DNA from: CAYQNU01 sp964419055
Lineage (GTDB): Bacteria; Bacteroidota; Bacteroidia; Flavobacteriales_D; Parvicellaceae
Length of the DNA: 38,035 bases
NCBI GenBank assembly: GCA_964419055.1
Contig: CAYQNU010000024.1
Coordinates: 1 to 38,035 of the forward strand
Direction: 5' to 3'
Shown here: positions 1 to 8,333 of the stretch, piece after piece
Layout of the letters: each line of letters begins with the position of its first letter
How positions within the stretch are numbered: position 1 is the first letter of the stretch
Notes under the pieces: generated by a model
The model's input: only the letters and a program-made list of their open reading frames with translations
Told to the model about the DNA's origin: nothing
Databases searched by the model: none
Translations under genes and position numbers: made by a program

Positions 1-1043
1 AGGAGCAGCTTTCAAAGGTCTTTTTAGAATTTGAACAAGCAGAAGTTAGTACAACAAGATTGTATGGTGGAACTGGATTGGGATTAACCATAACTAAAAA
101 ACTAATTGATTTATTTGAAGGATCAATCAATATAAAAAGCGATATTGAAATTGGAACTACCGTAATTATTGAAATTCCATTTGAAATTGGAAATGAATTG
201 GATTTAATAGATAGCAATGAAATCAAACGAATAGACCATAAACTATTAAAAAATTTAAAAATATTAATTGTAGACGATGAGCCATATAACCGCTTTTTAT
301 TGGCTGCGATTCTAAAAAAATATCATATCACATTTACAGAATGTGAAAATGGAAAAAAAGCATTTGAGGAAATTAAACGAAACAACTACGACTTAATTTT
401 GATGGATATGAGAATGCCCGAATGGAATGGAGTAGAATCTACAAAAAAAATAAGAGCACTTAAAGATAATCGTAAAAATAATATTCCAATAGTTGCAATA
501 AGTGCAGCAGTTACAGAAGATGATAAACTGATCTATTTCAAATCAGGTATGAATGGCTTTTTACCAAAACCATTTTCTGAAAACGAATTGATTTTAGAAG
601 TACAAAGAGTTTTGCAAATTGAACAAACTGATACAGAAATTGAAAATGGACTCAATATTAATGAATTTGATTCTTATAAGCATATTAATTTAAATGAATT
701 ATTCGATTTAAGTGCTGGTGATAATAAGTTCTATGCTGAAATGTTAGACACCTACATATTCAGTACAAAGGAAGACTTCAGTCATCTAAAGAAAGCTTTT
801 TTAGAAAAAGATTACCATAAAATGGCTAATTATGCTCATAAAATTAGTGCTCCCAGCCGTCATATTGGAGCCCTAAAGTTGTATCAGAATTTAAAAAAAA
901 TCGAACATGATTGCCGAAATAACAAAATAGAAGAATTAAATGATTTATACCTAGATTGTGAATATGAAATAGATGAAATAATTAAAGAAATTTACAAAGA
1001 AATTAATCTTATAAATCATATAATAAACAAGCAAGCTATTTAA
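1..1043 (+). CDS. Hybrid sensor histidine kinase, C-terminal part (ATPase end, receiver, Hpt)
   Basis: This is the 3' part of a gene that begins before the window; the first complete codon is at base 3. The opening residues carry the end of a HATPase_c domain: the F-box-like run around EFEQ and the G2 box GGTGLGL. A receiver domain follows (DDE acid pocket, phospho-acceptor Asp in LMDMRMP encoded at 405-407, conserved Lys in LPKPF). The last ~120 residues form an Hpt domain with phospho-accepting His in YAHKISAP, encoded near 837-839. This order (kinase, receiver, Hpt) is that of an unorthodox phosphorelay kinase that passes phosphate His-Asp-His to a separate response regulator. The sigma-54-type regulator begins about 65 bases downstream and is the natural partner, by inference. 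The sensor input and the dimerisation His lie outside the window. Family assignment is secure; the signal is unknown. Confidence 0.95.
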   Translation, partial: EQLSKVFLEFEQAEVSTTRLYGGTGLGLTITKKLIDLFEGSINIKSDIEIGTTVIIEIPFEIGNELDLIDSNEIKRIDHKLLKNLKILIVDDEPYNRFLLAAILKKYHITFTECENGKKAFEEIKRNNYDLILMDMRMPEWNGVESTKKIRALKDNRKNNIPIVAISAAVTEDDKLIYFKSGMNGFLPKPFSENELILEVQRVLQIEQTDTEIENGLNINEFDSYKHINLNELFDLSAGDNKFYAEMLDTYIFSTKEDFSHLKKAFLEKDYHKMANYAHKISAPSRHIGALKLYQNLKKIEHDCRNNKIEELNDLYLDCEYEIDEIIKEIYKEINLINHIINKQAI

Positions 1044-1108
1044 ACTCAAATAACGTGATAAAAAAATGAACCCGAAATCAAAAATTAATTAGATTTGTGG
1101 ATTCAAAT

Positions 1109-2485
1109 ATGCCAAAAAAAAATACAAATTTAAAAATTAGTGTTATTGAAGATAACGATTGGTACAACAAGCTACTTGTACATACTTTATCTTTGAACCC
1201 TGAATTTGAAATCAAATCTTATTTAACGGCTGCTGATTTTTTTTACGATCGAGAATATATCCCACAAATAATTACACTGGATTATCGTTTGCCAGATGCA
1301 ACGGGTGATGTACTTATTCCTAAAATTAAAGAGGAGTATCCTAATGCTGAAATAATTATTATATCTGAACAAGAGGATATAGAAACTGCGATTGATTTAC
1401 TTAAAATTGGGGCTTATGATTATTTGGTTAAATCTAAAGACATTAGAGACCGATTATTAAATTCGATTCATCATATTGTTCAAAATATTCGTTTGCAGAA
1501 TGAAGTAGTGCTTCTAAAAAAAGAAGTCATATCTAAGTATAATTTTGAAAATACAGTTTTAGGCAACAGTGCGGCCATAAAACAAATTTTTGAGTTGATG
1601 TCAAAAGCACTTAATACAAATATAACCGTATCTATAACTGGAGAAACTGGAACAGGAAAAGAAGTTGCAGCAAAAGCAATTCATTTTAATTCAAATAGGA
1701 AAAATAAGCCATTTATTGCGATAAATATGGCTGCTATTCCCAGCGAATTAGTAGAAAGCGAATTGTTTGGACATGAAAAAGGTTCGTTCACAGGAGCGCT
1801 AACCCGAAGAATTGGCAAATTCGAAGAAGCAGCAGATGGTACACTATTTCTCGATGAAATGGGAGAAATGGATATGAATTCCCAGGCTAAATTATTAAGA
1901 GCTTTACAAGAAAGGGAAATTACTCGAGTAGGAAGCAATCAAATAGTTAAAATAAACTGTAGAATTATAATAGCAACCAATAAAGATTTATTGGAAGAAG
2001 TTAAAAAAGGAAATTTTAGGGAAGATTTATATTACCGACTTTTTGGATTACCCATACATTTACCTCCATTAAGAGAAAGAGGTTCTGATATTTTGCTATT
2101 GGCGAAACATTTCGTTGAGCAATTTGCTAAAGAAAATCAACTTCCATCAAAATCATTTTCAGAAGAAGCCATAAATAAACTAATGCAGTATAATTGGCCA
2201 GGAAATATCAGAGAACTTAAATCTATCGTTGAGTTAGCCTTTGTATTAGCTAATGATCAAAGAATTGAATCTGGAAATATAACCACAAACTCGTTAAATA
2301 CACCAAATAACGATTATTTATTTGAAAACCTCACACTGAGAGAATATAATAGAAAAATAGTTAATCTGTATATGCAAAAATATAATCGCAATACCAAAAT
2401 TGTAGCAGATAAATTGGGTATTGGTCAAACCACAGTTTACCGACTTTTAAAAGAAGATTTTGAAGATGGAGAACAAGATATTTAA
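1109..2485 (+). CDS. Sigma-54-dependent response regulator, NtrC/AtoC family
   Basis: A 458-residue transcriptional activator with the full NtrC layout. The receiver (1-120) has the acidic pair in VIEDN and phospho-acceptor Asp58 in ITLDYRLPD. The AAA+ domain (about 150-375) has Walker A GETGTGKE (178-185), the sigma-54 contact loop as GSFTGA (225-230; usual GAFTGA), Walker B around LFLDEM, REDLYYRL and WPGNIREL. A Fis-type helix-turn-helix ends the protein (VADKLGIGQTTVYRLL). It uses ATP hydrolysis to open sigma-54 promoters after phosphorylation. I place the start at the ATG at 1109; a GTG 12 bases upstream would add four residues. It follows the hybrid kinase directly, so the pair probably forms one phosphorelay. 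Its target genes cannot be told from the sequence. The Ser in the contact loop is a mild variant and does not suggest loss of function. Confidence 0.93.
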   Translation: MPKKNTNLKISVIEDNDWYNKLLVHTLSLNPEFEIKSYLTAADFFYDREYIPQIITLDYRLPDATGDVLIPKIKEEYPNAEIIIISEQEDIETAIDLLKIGAYDYLVKSKDIRDRLLNSIHHIVQNIRLQNEVVLLKKEVISKYNFENTVLGNSAAIKQIFELMSKALNTNITVSITGETGTGKEVAAKAIHFNSNRKNKPFIAINMAAIPSELVESELFGHEKGSFTGALTRRIGKFEEAADGTLFLDEMGEMDMNSQAKLLRALQEREITRVGSNQIVKINCRIIIATNKDLLEEVKKGNFREDLYYRLFGLPIHLPPLRERGSDILLLAKHFVEQFAKENQLPSKSFSEEAINKLMQYNWPGNIRELKSIVELAFVLANDQRIESGNITTNSLNTPNNDYLFENLTLREYNRKIVNLYMQKYNRNTKIVADKLGIGQTTVYRLLKEDFEDGEQDI

Positions 2486-2533
2486 GTAAACCTGCTTTTT
2501 CCTAAAATAAATTACATTTTTTTACTTATTACG

Positions 2534-2568
2534 TTTTCAATTTGAATTTTATTTTTTCAAATTGAAAA
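2534..2568. terminator. Perfect 13-bp AT-rich inverted repeat after the regulator gene
   Basis: Arms TTTTCAATTTGAA (2534-2546) and TTCAAATTGAAAA (2556-2568) are perfect complements around a 9-base loop. The repeat starts 48 bases after the regulator stop codon and 113 bases before the next start. Its low GC content makes it a weak intrinsic terminator; it could instead be a protein-binding operator. Confidence 0.5.
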
Positions 2569-2681
2569 AATATGGTATTCACGTTTCTGAATTAAATCAT
2601 TGATTTACTTGATTTTAATGAAAAAATAGCAAATGGCATATTATTAGACTTTCTAATTGTGAATCTCTAAAATATTTCATT

Positions 2682-3113
2682 ATGAAACTCATTAAAGACC
2701 TAAAAATTGTAATAGTCGAAGATGATCTTTACTATAACAAAACACTTACTAAATATGTGGAAACAATTTGTAACGAAAAAACCTATCCAAACTTTCATTT
2801 CTACATAAAATCCTATCTCAATGCCCATGAATTTATCGAGGAAATGGAAAATGACACCAATATAATCATTTTAGATTACCTCTTGATAAATGAAGATGAT
2901 GATGAGATTATCAATGGTGATCAAGTTATTAGTGAGGCTTTTAAATTCTGTCCAAATTGCAAAATAATCATGGTAAGTGGGCAGCAAAATTCACATAATA
3001 CTGCTGAAATGATGAAAAAAGGAGTCTATGAATATATTGATAAAAATGTCAATTCTAAAGATAGAATCGGAGCGGTAATACAAACATTACTTAAACATGA
3101 ATTTCAAGCATAA
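2682..3113 (+). CDS. Stand-alone receiver domain protein (CheY-like)
   Basis: A 143-residue protein made only of a receiver domain. It has the acid pocket in VIVEDD, phospho-acceptor Asp65 in IIILDYLL, a Ser after the fourth strand (MVSGQ) and the conserved Lys in YIDKN. No output domain is present. Several unusual stretches match the receiver of the sigma-54-type regulator just upstream: ED-x3-YNK near the first helix, IKSYL-x-A before the fourth helix, and ILDY/TLDY at the phosphorylation site. The two are therefore probably paralogues served by the same kinase/Hpt. Likely roles are a phosphate sink, an intermediate in the relay or a protein-protein switch; the sequence does not choose between them. 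The 196-base gap with an inverted repeat suggests its own promoter, but I could not identify a convincing one. Confidence 0.9.
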   Translation: MKLIKDLKIVIVEDDLYYNKTLTKYVETICNEKTYPNFHFYIKSYLNAHEFIEEMENDTNIIILDYLLINEDDDEIINGDQVISEAFKFCPNCKIIMVSGQQNSHNTAEMMKKGVYEYIDKNVNSKDRIGAVIQTLLKHEFQA

Positions 3114-3163
3114 ATAATTAATGTAAAGAACAATAATTAAATAACCATTAAAAACAAAAAATT

Positions 3164-3700
3164 ATGAAAACCAAATTAGTCGCATTATCAATAATCTTTA
3201 CACTTATCGTATCATCAAACGCTATTGGGCAATATTCTAAAAAAGTTTCTCTTGCGACAGATGGAGACAGCTACAATACTGCAATAGGATTGAGAGCAGG
3301 CGAAACTTCTGGACTGACTATCAAACATTTTATCTCTAATCGTACTGCTATTGAAGGGATACTCGGAGTATGGCATCACGGATTTAATGCAACAATTCTT
3401 TTCGAACAACATCAATCTGCATTTAGTGTGAGTGGTCTAAATTGGTATTATGGAGGCGGTGGTCATGTTTCAGTTGTAAATAGAAATAGGGTATGGTATA
3501 ATTACAGGGGCGATCGTTATGTTCGCTATTATGACCAAAACTTAGCTTTAGGAATTGATGGTATTATCGGCATAGAATATAAAATACCAAAAGCTCCATT
3601 TTCTGTAAGTCTGGATGTAAAACCCTATATTGAAGTAATTTCTAACGGAAACATTTGGACAGGATTAGATCCTGGGTTTGGAATAAAAGTAACTTTTTAA
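3164..3700 (+). CDS. Small outer-membrane beta-barrel-like protein
   Basis: A 178-residue exported protein. The N-terminus is a Sec signal peptide (hydrophobic run ending SSNAIGQ, cleavage after about residue 22). The mature part alternates short polar and aromatic stretches (GLRAGE, GLTIKHF, IEGILGVW, GLNWYYGGG, LALGIDGIIGIEY, FSVSLDVKPYIEV) and ends in Phe (GFGIKVTF), a pattern typical of eight-stranded outer-membrane barrels in Bacteroidota. The ligand is unknown. It starts 50 bases after the receiver gene and 19 bases before the tiny lipoprotein gene, so these three could be read together. Annotation as an outer-membrane barrel rests on pattern, not on a named family. Confidence 0.75.
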   Translation: MKTKLVALSIIFTLIVSSNAIGQYSKKVSLATDGDSYNTAIGLRAGETSGLTIKHFISNRTAIEGILGVWHHGFNATILFEQHQSAFSVSGLNWYYGGGGHVSVVNRNRVWYNYRGDRYVRYYDQNLALGIDGIIGIEYKIPKAPFSVSLDVKPYIEVISNGNIWTGLDPGFGIKVTF

Positions 3701-3719
3701 AAATATAAAATCCAAAAAG

Positions 3720-3911
3720 ATGAAAAAATTAATTTTAATATTATCGCTACTCCAATTGACTATGTTAATTACACAATCGTGTGTCGTTTTAGTAAAAACC
3801 GATAATGGAAAGCACAAAGGATGGTACAAATCTAAAGCACATAATTCGCCAATTTCCCCATATCATCCGAGTAATTCAAATCCGGGTAAACACAAAAAAA
3901 ACAAAAAGTAA
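3720..3911 (+). CDS. Tiny basic lipoprotein, hypothetical
   Basis: A 63-residue protein with a lipoprotein signal peptide: hydrophobic residues 5-18 followed by TQSC, with Cys21 as the probable lipidated residue. The mature part is short, basic and rich in His, Lys, Asn and Pro (KHKGWYKSKAHN, then YHPSNSNPGKHKKNKK). Short proteins of this style (KHKGWYK then HPxxxNPGK) are common in Bacteroidota and are often labelled hypothetical; no function is established that I can cite. It follows the barrel-like gene by 19 bases and is followed by a strong hairpin, so it is probably the last gene of that transcript. Confidence 0.7.
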   Translation: MKKLILILSLLQLTMLITQSCVVLVKTDNGKHKGWYKSKAHNSPISPYHPSNSNPGKHKKNKK

Positions 3912-3943
3912 TATAGTATTTAACGGTTGAAATGGCTTTTTAT

Positions 3944-3990
3944 AATGGATTCAATCAATTGGTAAAACATTTGGTTGAATCCATTTTCTT
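3944..3990 (+). terminator. Intrinsic terminator after the lipoprotein gene
   Basis: The left arm AATGGATTCAATCAA (3944-3958) pairs over 15 positions with TTGGTTGAATCCATT (3971-3985), with a single G-U wobble and a 12-base loop. A T-rich run follows. It starts 33 bases after the lipoprotein stop codon. Confidence 0.75.
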
Positions 3991-4262
3991 TAATTCTTCT
4001 AATCATGTTATTTCTGCCACAATTGCTGAAAATAATACCATTTTAACTTTACTTTTTTTATAGATTAAATTGGCGTATTTTTTAATAACCAAATCTTTTG
4101 ATTTGTTGAAGTCGCTGAAATAAAAATTATTTTATATTTTAAATATTAGTTTAATCCATAGATAGATACACAGTATAATTGAAAAAATATTAATTAACTT
4201 CGCTATGAGAATAACCACAATTTTAATTAACTGTACCAATCATTTTGTTAATTTTGCCCACT
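3991..4262. other. Rest of the AT-rich intergenic region, 3912-4262
   Basis: The whole gene-free gap is about 350 bases; its first part holds the terminator at 3944-3990. Beyond it I see only very AT-rich sequence, a short hairpin CAAATC-TTTT-GATTTG (4090-4105) and, at the end, a TAATTTTG box (4249-4256). No RNA gene or longer reading frame is supported. Confidence 0.6.
4249..4256 (+). promoter_or_regulatory. Bacteroidota -7 box TAATTTTG
   Basis: Matches the TAnnTTTG consensus of Bacteroidota housekeeping promoters. It ends only six bases before the ATG of the 38-aa peptide, so a transcript from it would be almost leaderless for that peptide. No clear TTG -33 element stands at the expected distance. 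Confidence 0.45.
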
Positions 4263-4379
4263 ATGAGCAAATTCAAAGAAAATTGGAATAAATTATACCC
4301 TTATTTTGTGGATATTTGGCAATATTTAATCATTATTGTCATCATGCTCATCGGACTTATTTACCTTTTAAATTCATAG
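4263..4379 (+). CDS. 38-aa single-span membrane peptide, hypothetical
   Basis: ATG at 4263 opens a 38-codon frame ending in TAG at 4377-4379. The peptide has a basic, aromatic N-terminal half (MSKFKENWNKLYPYFVDIW) and one strongly hydrophobic helix (about residues 19-36, rich in Ile and Leu). A good -7 box precedes it. The stop codon lies two bases before the ATG of the acyltransferase gene, in another frame, which suggests coupled translation. I know no named family that it belongs to. It might be a helper or regulator of the acyltransferase, or a chance frame; the favourable start context, membrane-helix composition and tight junction favour a real gene. Confidence 0.55.
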   Translation: MSKFKENWNKLYPYFVDIWQYLIIIVIMLIGLIYLLNS

Positions 4380-4381
4380 CA

Positions 4382-5263
4382 ATGGGAAGTAGAATTGTTT
4401 ATTATGGTGTTTTATTACCCATTTCCTATTTACCTTTTCCATTGCTGTATTTATTAAGCAATTGTGCGTTTTTTTGGATGTACCGTGTTTTTGGCTATCG
4501 TAAAAAAGTTGTTTTGAGAAACATTCAGAATTCCTACCCTGAGAAATCAGCAGTTGAACATCAGGTAATCATGAAACAATTTTACCGCCATTTGTGTGAT
4601 TTAATTGTAGAAAGTATAAAAGGATTTACCATAAGCGAAAAACAGATTACCAAACGAATGAAATTTCGTAATAATGAGGTGCTCAAACCTTTTTATGATG
4701 CAGGAAAAGATGTGATTATGATTGGCGGTCATTACAACAATTGGGAATACATTGCCGTAGCAGTTGGGTTAAGTTTTGAGTTCATTCCCGTAGGAATTTA
4801 CAAGCCATTGACCAGTGAATTTTTTGATGAAAAAATGCGAAAATCAAGAGGGAAATATGGACTCCGACTTACTCCCATGAAACAAACTGCTGAAACCATT
4901 GCGGCAAAATGGGAAAAACCCAAAGCTGTTATTTTTGGAGCCGACCAAAGTCCTTCCAACCCCGAAAGAGCCTATTGGACTAATTTTTTGAACCAGCCAA
5001 CACCCGTTTTTTACGGCCCTGAAAAATTTGCCAAAGAGTTTAACTTACCCGTTATTTTTACGACTATTCACAAAGTAAAAAGAGGCCATTATGAAGTTCA
5101 ACACGAAGTGATTTGTGAAAACAGTGCGGATACTGAATACGGTTTTATAACCAAAAAACACGTCCAATTACTCGAAAAAGACATCAATCATTTACCTCAA
5201 TACTGGTTGTGGACCCACAAACGTTGGAAACACAAACCTAAAGCTGACACTGTTATCAACTAA
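4382..5263 (+). CDS. LpxL/HtrB-type lysophospholipid (lipid A) acyltransferase
   Basis: A 293-residue inner-membrane acyltransferase that transfers acyl chains, in this family usually the secondary acyl groups of lipid A. An N-terminal membrane helix (about 6-30) is followed by FGYRKKVVLRNIQNSYPEK, typical of Bacteroidota members. The catalytic HX4(D/E) motif is HYNNWE (His117, Glu122) after MIGG, and a later block has FGADQSP with FYGPEKFAKEF. I chose the ATG at 4382 because family members begin with a short basic lead and then this membrane helix; the frame extends upstream only to a TTG at 4316 in a poor context. It follows the 38-aa membrane peptide by two bases. With the LpxH-type gene at 8623 it points to lipid A assembly. 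The exact substrate cannot be read from the sequence. Confidence 0.9.
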   Translation: MGSRIVYYGVLLPISYLPFPLLYLLSNCAFFWMYRVFGYRKKVVLRNIQNSYPEKSAVEHQVIMKQFYRHLCDLIVESIKGFTISEKQITKRMKFRNNEVLKPFYDAGKDVIMIGGHYNNWEYIAVAVGLSFEFIPVGIYKPLTSEFFDEKMRKSRGKYGLRLTPMKQTAETIAAKWEKPKAVIFGADQSPSNPERAYWTNFLNQPTPVFYGPEKFAKEFNLPVIFTTIHKVKRGHYEVQHEVICENSADTEYGFITKKHVQLLEKDINHLPQYWLWTHKRWKHKPKADTVIN

Positions 5264-5292
5264 CTTTACAAATTATAAAAATTACCCATTTT

Positions 5293-6051
5293 ATGAAATT
5301 AATATCGTGGAATCTTAATGGAATAAGAGCCGTTGCTCAAAAAGGATTGATAGATATCATCCATTCTTTTGATGCCGAAGCCATTTGTTTTCAAGAAACC
5401 AAAGCACAAGAAGATCAAGTGTTGGAAGTTTTGGCCGATCTTAAAGGCTACCACTTATCGGTGTACAGTGCCGAGAAAAAAGGCTATTCAGGAACCGCCA
5501 TTTTGAGTAAATCCAAGCCCATTTCAGTTTCATATGGTTTAGGTATGGCACATCACGATAACGAAGGTCGATTGATAACGGCTGAGTTTGAAAACTATTA
5601 TTTACTAACGGTATACGTTCCCAATAGCCAAAATGAATTGGCTCGATTGGATTATCGTATGCAATGGGATGCTGATTTATTAAAACACATTCAGCAATTG
5701 GATGCCAAAAAACCGGTCATTATTTGTGGTGATATGAATGTGGCGCATCAACCCATTGATTTGGCTAATCCAAAGGCTAATTTTAATAAAACTGCGGGGT
5801 ATACCGAACAAGAAATAATGGGAATGGATAACTTTATCAAAGCAGGATTAACAGATTCCTTCAGAGCCTTTTATCCTTCCGAAATTAAGTATTCATGGTG
5901 GAGTTACCGTTTTAGTGCACGTGCCAAAAACATTGGATGGAGAATAGATTACTTTTTAGTGAGCGACCGTTTTATGCCCAACGTTAAAGATGCTTTCATA
6001 CTCAATGAAGTAGAAGGCTCAGACCATTGTCCCGTTGGAATTGTGTTATAA
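5293..6051 (+). CDS. xth: Exodeoxyribonuclease III
   Basis: A 252-residue Mg-dependent endonuclease/exonuclease/phosphatase-fold enzyme for base excision repair (AP-endonuclease and 3'-5' exonuclease), acting in the cytoplasm. All signature blocks are present: ISWNLNGIRA at the N-terminus, metal ligand Glu35 in FQETKAQ, GDMNVAH (Asp147, Asn149), SWWSYR, WRIDYFLVS and terminal GSDHCPVG (Asp244, His245). The length matches the family. It starts 29 bases after the acyltransferase stop, so the two may share a transcript, although TAACTTTA at the junction resembles a -7 box. Nothing is odd about it. Confidence 0.96.
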   Translation: MKLISWNLNGIRAVAQKGLIDIIHSFDAEAICFQETKAQEDQVLEVLADLKGYHLSVYSAEKKGYSGTAILSKSKPISVSYGLGMAHHDNEGRLITAEFENYYLLTVYVPNSQNELARLDYRMQWDADLLKHIQQLDAKKPVIICGDMNVAHQPIDLANPKANFNKTAGYTEQEIMGMDNFIKAGLTDSFRAFYPSEIKYSWWSYRFSARAKNIGWRIDYFLVSDRFMPNVKDAFILNEVEGSDHCPVGIVL

Positions 6052-6112
6052 ATTCAACTAAAATAATAAGTTCTTTATCTATCTTTACCACACAAAAAAT
6101 AGAATAAAAAAA

Positions 6113-8137
6113 ATGTCAACTCAATATACCAAACTATTTGAACCATTAGATTTAGGTTTTACTACGCTTAAAAACAGAGTGTTGATGGGATCCATGCACA
6201 CGGGATTGGAAGAACTAAAAGGAGGTTACGAAAAAATGGCCGCCTTTTATGCCGAACGCGCTAAAGGAGGAGTTGGCTTAATTGTTACGGGTGGTATTTC
6301 TCCAAACATCGCAGGTTGGGTAGGGCCTTTTTCAAGTAAATTGACCAATACACGTACAGCCGATAAACACAAAATTATTACCCAATCCGTTCACGAAAAC
6401 GGTGGTAAAATTTGTCTTCAAATATTGCACACAGGAAGATATGGTTACCATCCCTTTGCTGTAGCTCCAAGTTCTATAAAATCCCCCATTTCTCCTTTCA
6501 AGCCTTGGGCATTGAGCAGAATGGGTGTTAGAAAAACCATTAATGATTATGTGAATTGTGCTAAATTAGCCCAACACGCAGGTTATGATGGAGTTGAAGT
6601 GATGGGTTCAGAAGGCTATTTGATCAATCAATTTATAGCCACAAAAACCAACAAAAGAACCGATGAATGGGGAGGGAGTTATGAAAACAGAATCAAATTT
6701 CCAATCGAAATAGTTCGAAAAATAAGAAAAGAAGTTGGTGAAAATTTCATCATCATTTTTCGTTTATCCATGCTCGATTTAGTGGAGGGAGGAAGTTCTT
6801 GGCAAGAAGTGGTTCAATTGGCCAAAGAATTAGAAAAAGCTGGTGTAACCATCATCAACACTGGAATTGGTTGGCATGAAGCACGTATACCTACCATCGC
6901 TACAATGGTTCCAAGAGGCGCATTTGCATGGGTTACCAAAAAGATGAAAAGCGAAATCTCGATTCCTCTCATTACCACCAATAGAATAAATACACCTGAA
7001 GTAGCTGAGCAAATCTTACAAGATGGCAACGCAGATATGGTTTCTATGGCCCGTCCGTTTTTGGCCGATGCCTTTTTTGTCAATAAAGCAATGGAAAACA
7101 AAGCCGATGAAATCAATACGTGTATTGGTTGTAATCAAGCATGTTTAGATCATATTTTTAGTAGAAAACATGCCAGTTGTTTGGTGAATCCAAGAGCATG
7201 TAGAGAAACGGAATTGACACCAACAAAAGTGGCTAAACCAAAACGTATTGCTGTGGTAGGAGCCGGTCCTGCTGGATTATCTTTTGCTTCTGTTGCAGCA
7301 GAAAGAGGTCATTTAGTTACGTTATTTGATAGTGCTTCAGAAATAGGTGGGCAATTCAACATTGCCAAACAAATTCCCGGTAAGGAAGAATTTTACGAAA
7401 CCATTCGTTATTTCAACCGACAATTGGAATTACACAAGGTAACTATTCAGTTAAATAAAACGGTTACTGAAAACGATTTAAAAGATTTTGATGAGGTTAT
7501 TGTGGCTTCTGGAATTACACCTCGAAAACCACCCATTCCAGGAATTGAGCATCCAATGGTGTTGTCGTATATTGATGTGTTGAAACATAAAAAAGAAGTA
7601 GGTAAACGTGTAGCCATTATTGGCGCAGGAGGAATTGGATTTGATACGGCCGAGTATTTAACCCATTCAGGACCCTCAACTTCTCAAGACATTCAAGCGT
7701 TTTTACGTGAATGGGGTATCGACCCAACTAATGAAGTTAGATCAGGAATTGAAGGGATAAAAGCACATCCGGAGCCATCGCCTCGTGAAGTGTATTTATT
7801 GCAACGTAAAGAAACCAAAATAGGAGAGGGCTTAGGTAAAACAACAGGTTGGGTGCACCGTATTTCGTTAAAAAATAAAGCCGTAAAAATGCTCAATTCG
7901 GTGCAATACGATAAAATTGATGATGCCGGATTGCACGTTACTATAAAAGGCCAATCACAATTGTTAGCGGTTGATAATGTGGTGATTTGTGCCGGTCAAG
8001 TGTGCAAAAATGAGTTAGTAGAACCGCTTCAAAAAATGGGTAAATCCGTTCACGTTATCGGTGGAGCATTTATGGCGGGCGAATTGGACGCCAAACGAGC
8101 TATAGAACAAGGATATCGATTGGGAGTGGAGCTATAG
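6113..8137 (+). CDS. fadH: 2,4-dienoyl-CoA reductase (NADH:flavin oxidoreductase, FadH type)
   Basis: A 674-residue three-domain flavoenzyme. The N-terminal old-yellow-enzyme TIM barrel (1-335) has YLINQF with Tyr169 and GIGWHEARIPTIAT with His255, the position and context of the proton-donor residues of E. coli FadH. A 4Fe-4S site follows with Cys337, Cys340, Cys344 and Cys356 (C-x2-C-x3-C-x11-C). Then come the FAD-binding Rossmann motif VGAGPAGLSFAS (about 382) and the NADPH domain with IIGAGGIGFDTAEYL. Known enzymes use NADPH to reduce 2,4-dienoyl-CoA in beta-oxidation of unsaturated fatty acids. It sits between xth and the lpxH-type gene with no other beta-oxidation genes near, so it probably acts with enzymes encoded elsewhere. 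It is intact and full length. Confidence 0.93.
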   Translation: MSTQYTKLFEPLDLGFTTLKNRVLMGSMHTGLEELKGGYEKMAAFYAERAKGGVGLIVTGGISPNIAGWVGPFSSKLTNTRTADKHKIITQSVHENGGKICLQILHTGRYGYHPFAVAPSSIKSPISPFKPWALSRMGVRKTINDYVNCAKLAQHAGYDGVEVMGSEGYLINQFIATKTNKRTDEWGGSYENRIKFPIEIVRKIRKEVGENFIIIFRLSMLDLVEGGSSWQEVVQLAKELEKAGVTIINTGIGWHEARIPTIATMVPRGAFAWVTKKMKSEISIPLITTNRINTPEVAEQILQDGNADMVSMARPFLADAFFVNKAMENKADEINTCIGCNQACLDHIFSRKHASCLVNPRACRETELTPTKVAKPKRIAVVGAGPAGLSFASVAAERGHLVTLFDSASEIGGQFNIAKQIPGKEEFYETIRYFNRQLELHKVTIQLNKTVTENDLKDFDEVIVASGITPRKPPIPGIEHPMVLSYIDVLKHKKEVGKRVAIIGAGGIGFDTAEYLTHSGPSTSQDIQAFLREWGIDPTNEVRSGIEGIKAHPEPSPREVYLLQRKETKIGEGLGKTTGWVHRISLKNKAVKMLNSVQYDKIDDAGLHVTIKGQSQLLAVDNVVICAGQVCKNELVEPLQKMGKSVHVIGGAFMAGELDAKRAIEQGYRLGVEL

Positions 8138-8333
8138 AAAGTTAGACTGAAAGATATAAGACTTAAAGACGGAAGGCAGAAAAGCACAATCCCGATGGAT
8201 AAAAAGTCTTGAGTACAAAGTCCAAAGTAGGAAAGTAAGGTTGAATTTGTTTTTTTGTACTTCGTAGCATGTAATAGGTAATACGTTTTGTTTTCGTTAT
8301 TAAGTTAGTTAGGTCGTTTCTATAAAATCACTA

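Noticed and set aside
2634..2648. Possible sigma-54 promoter TGGCATATTATTAGA before the stand-alone receiver
   Set aside because: The -24 TGGCA half is good but the -12 half lacks the required GC, so it is not supported.
4316..4381. Longer acyltransferase starting at TTG 4316
   Set aside because: It would add 22 residues rich in His that do not resemble family members and overlap the small peptide gene.
4263..5263. Possible frameshift joining the 38-aa frame to the acyltransferase
   Set aside because: The acyltransferase from 4382 already has a normal family N-terminus, and the small frame ends in its own stop before that ATG.
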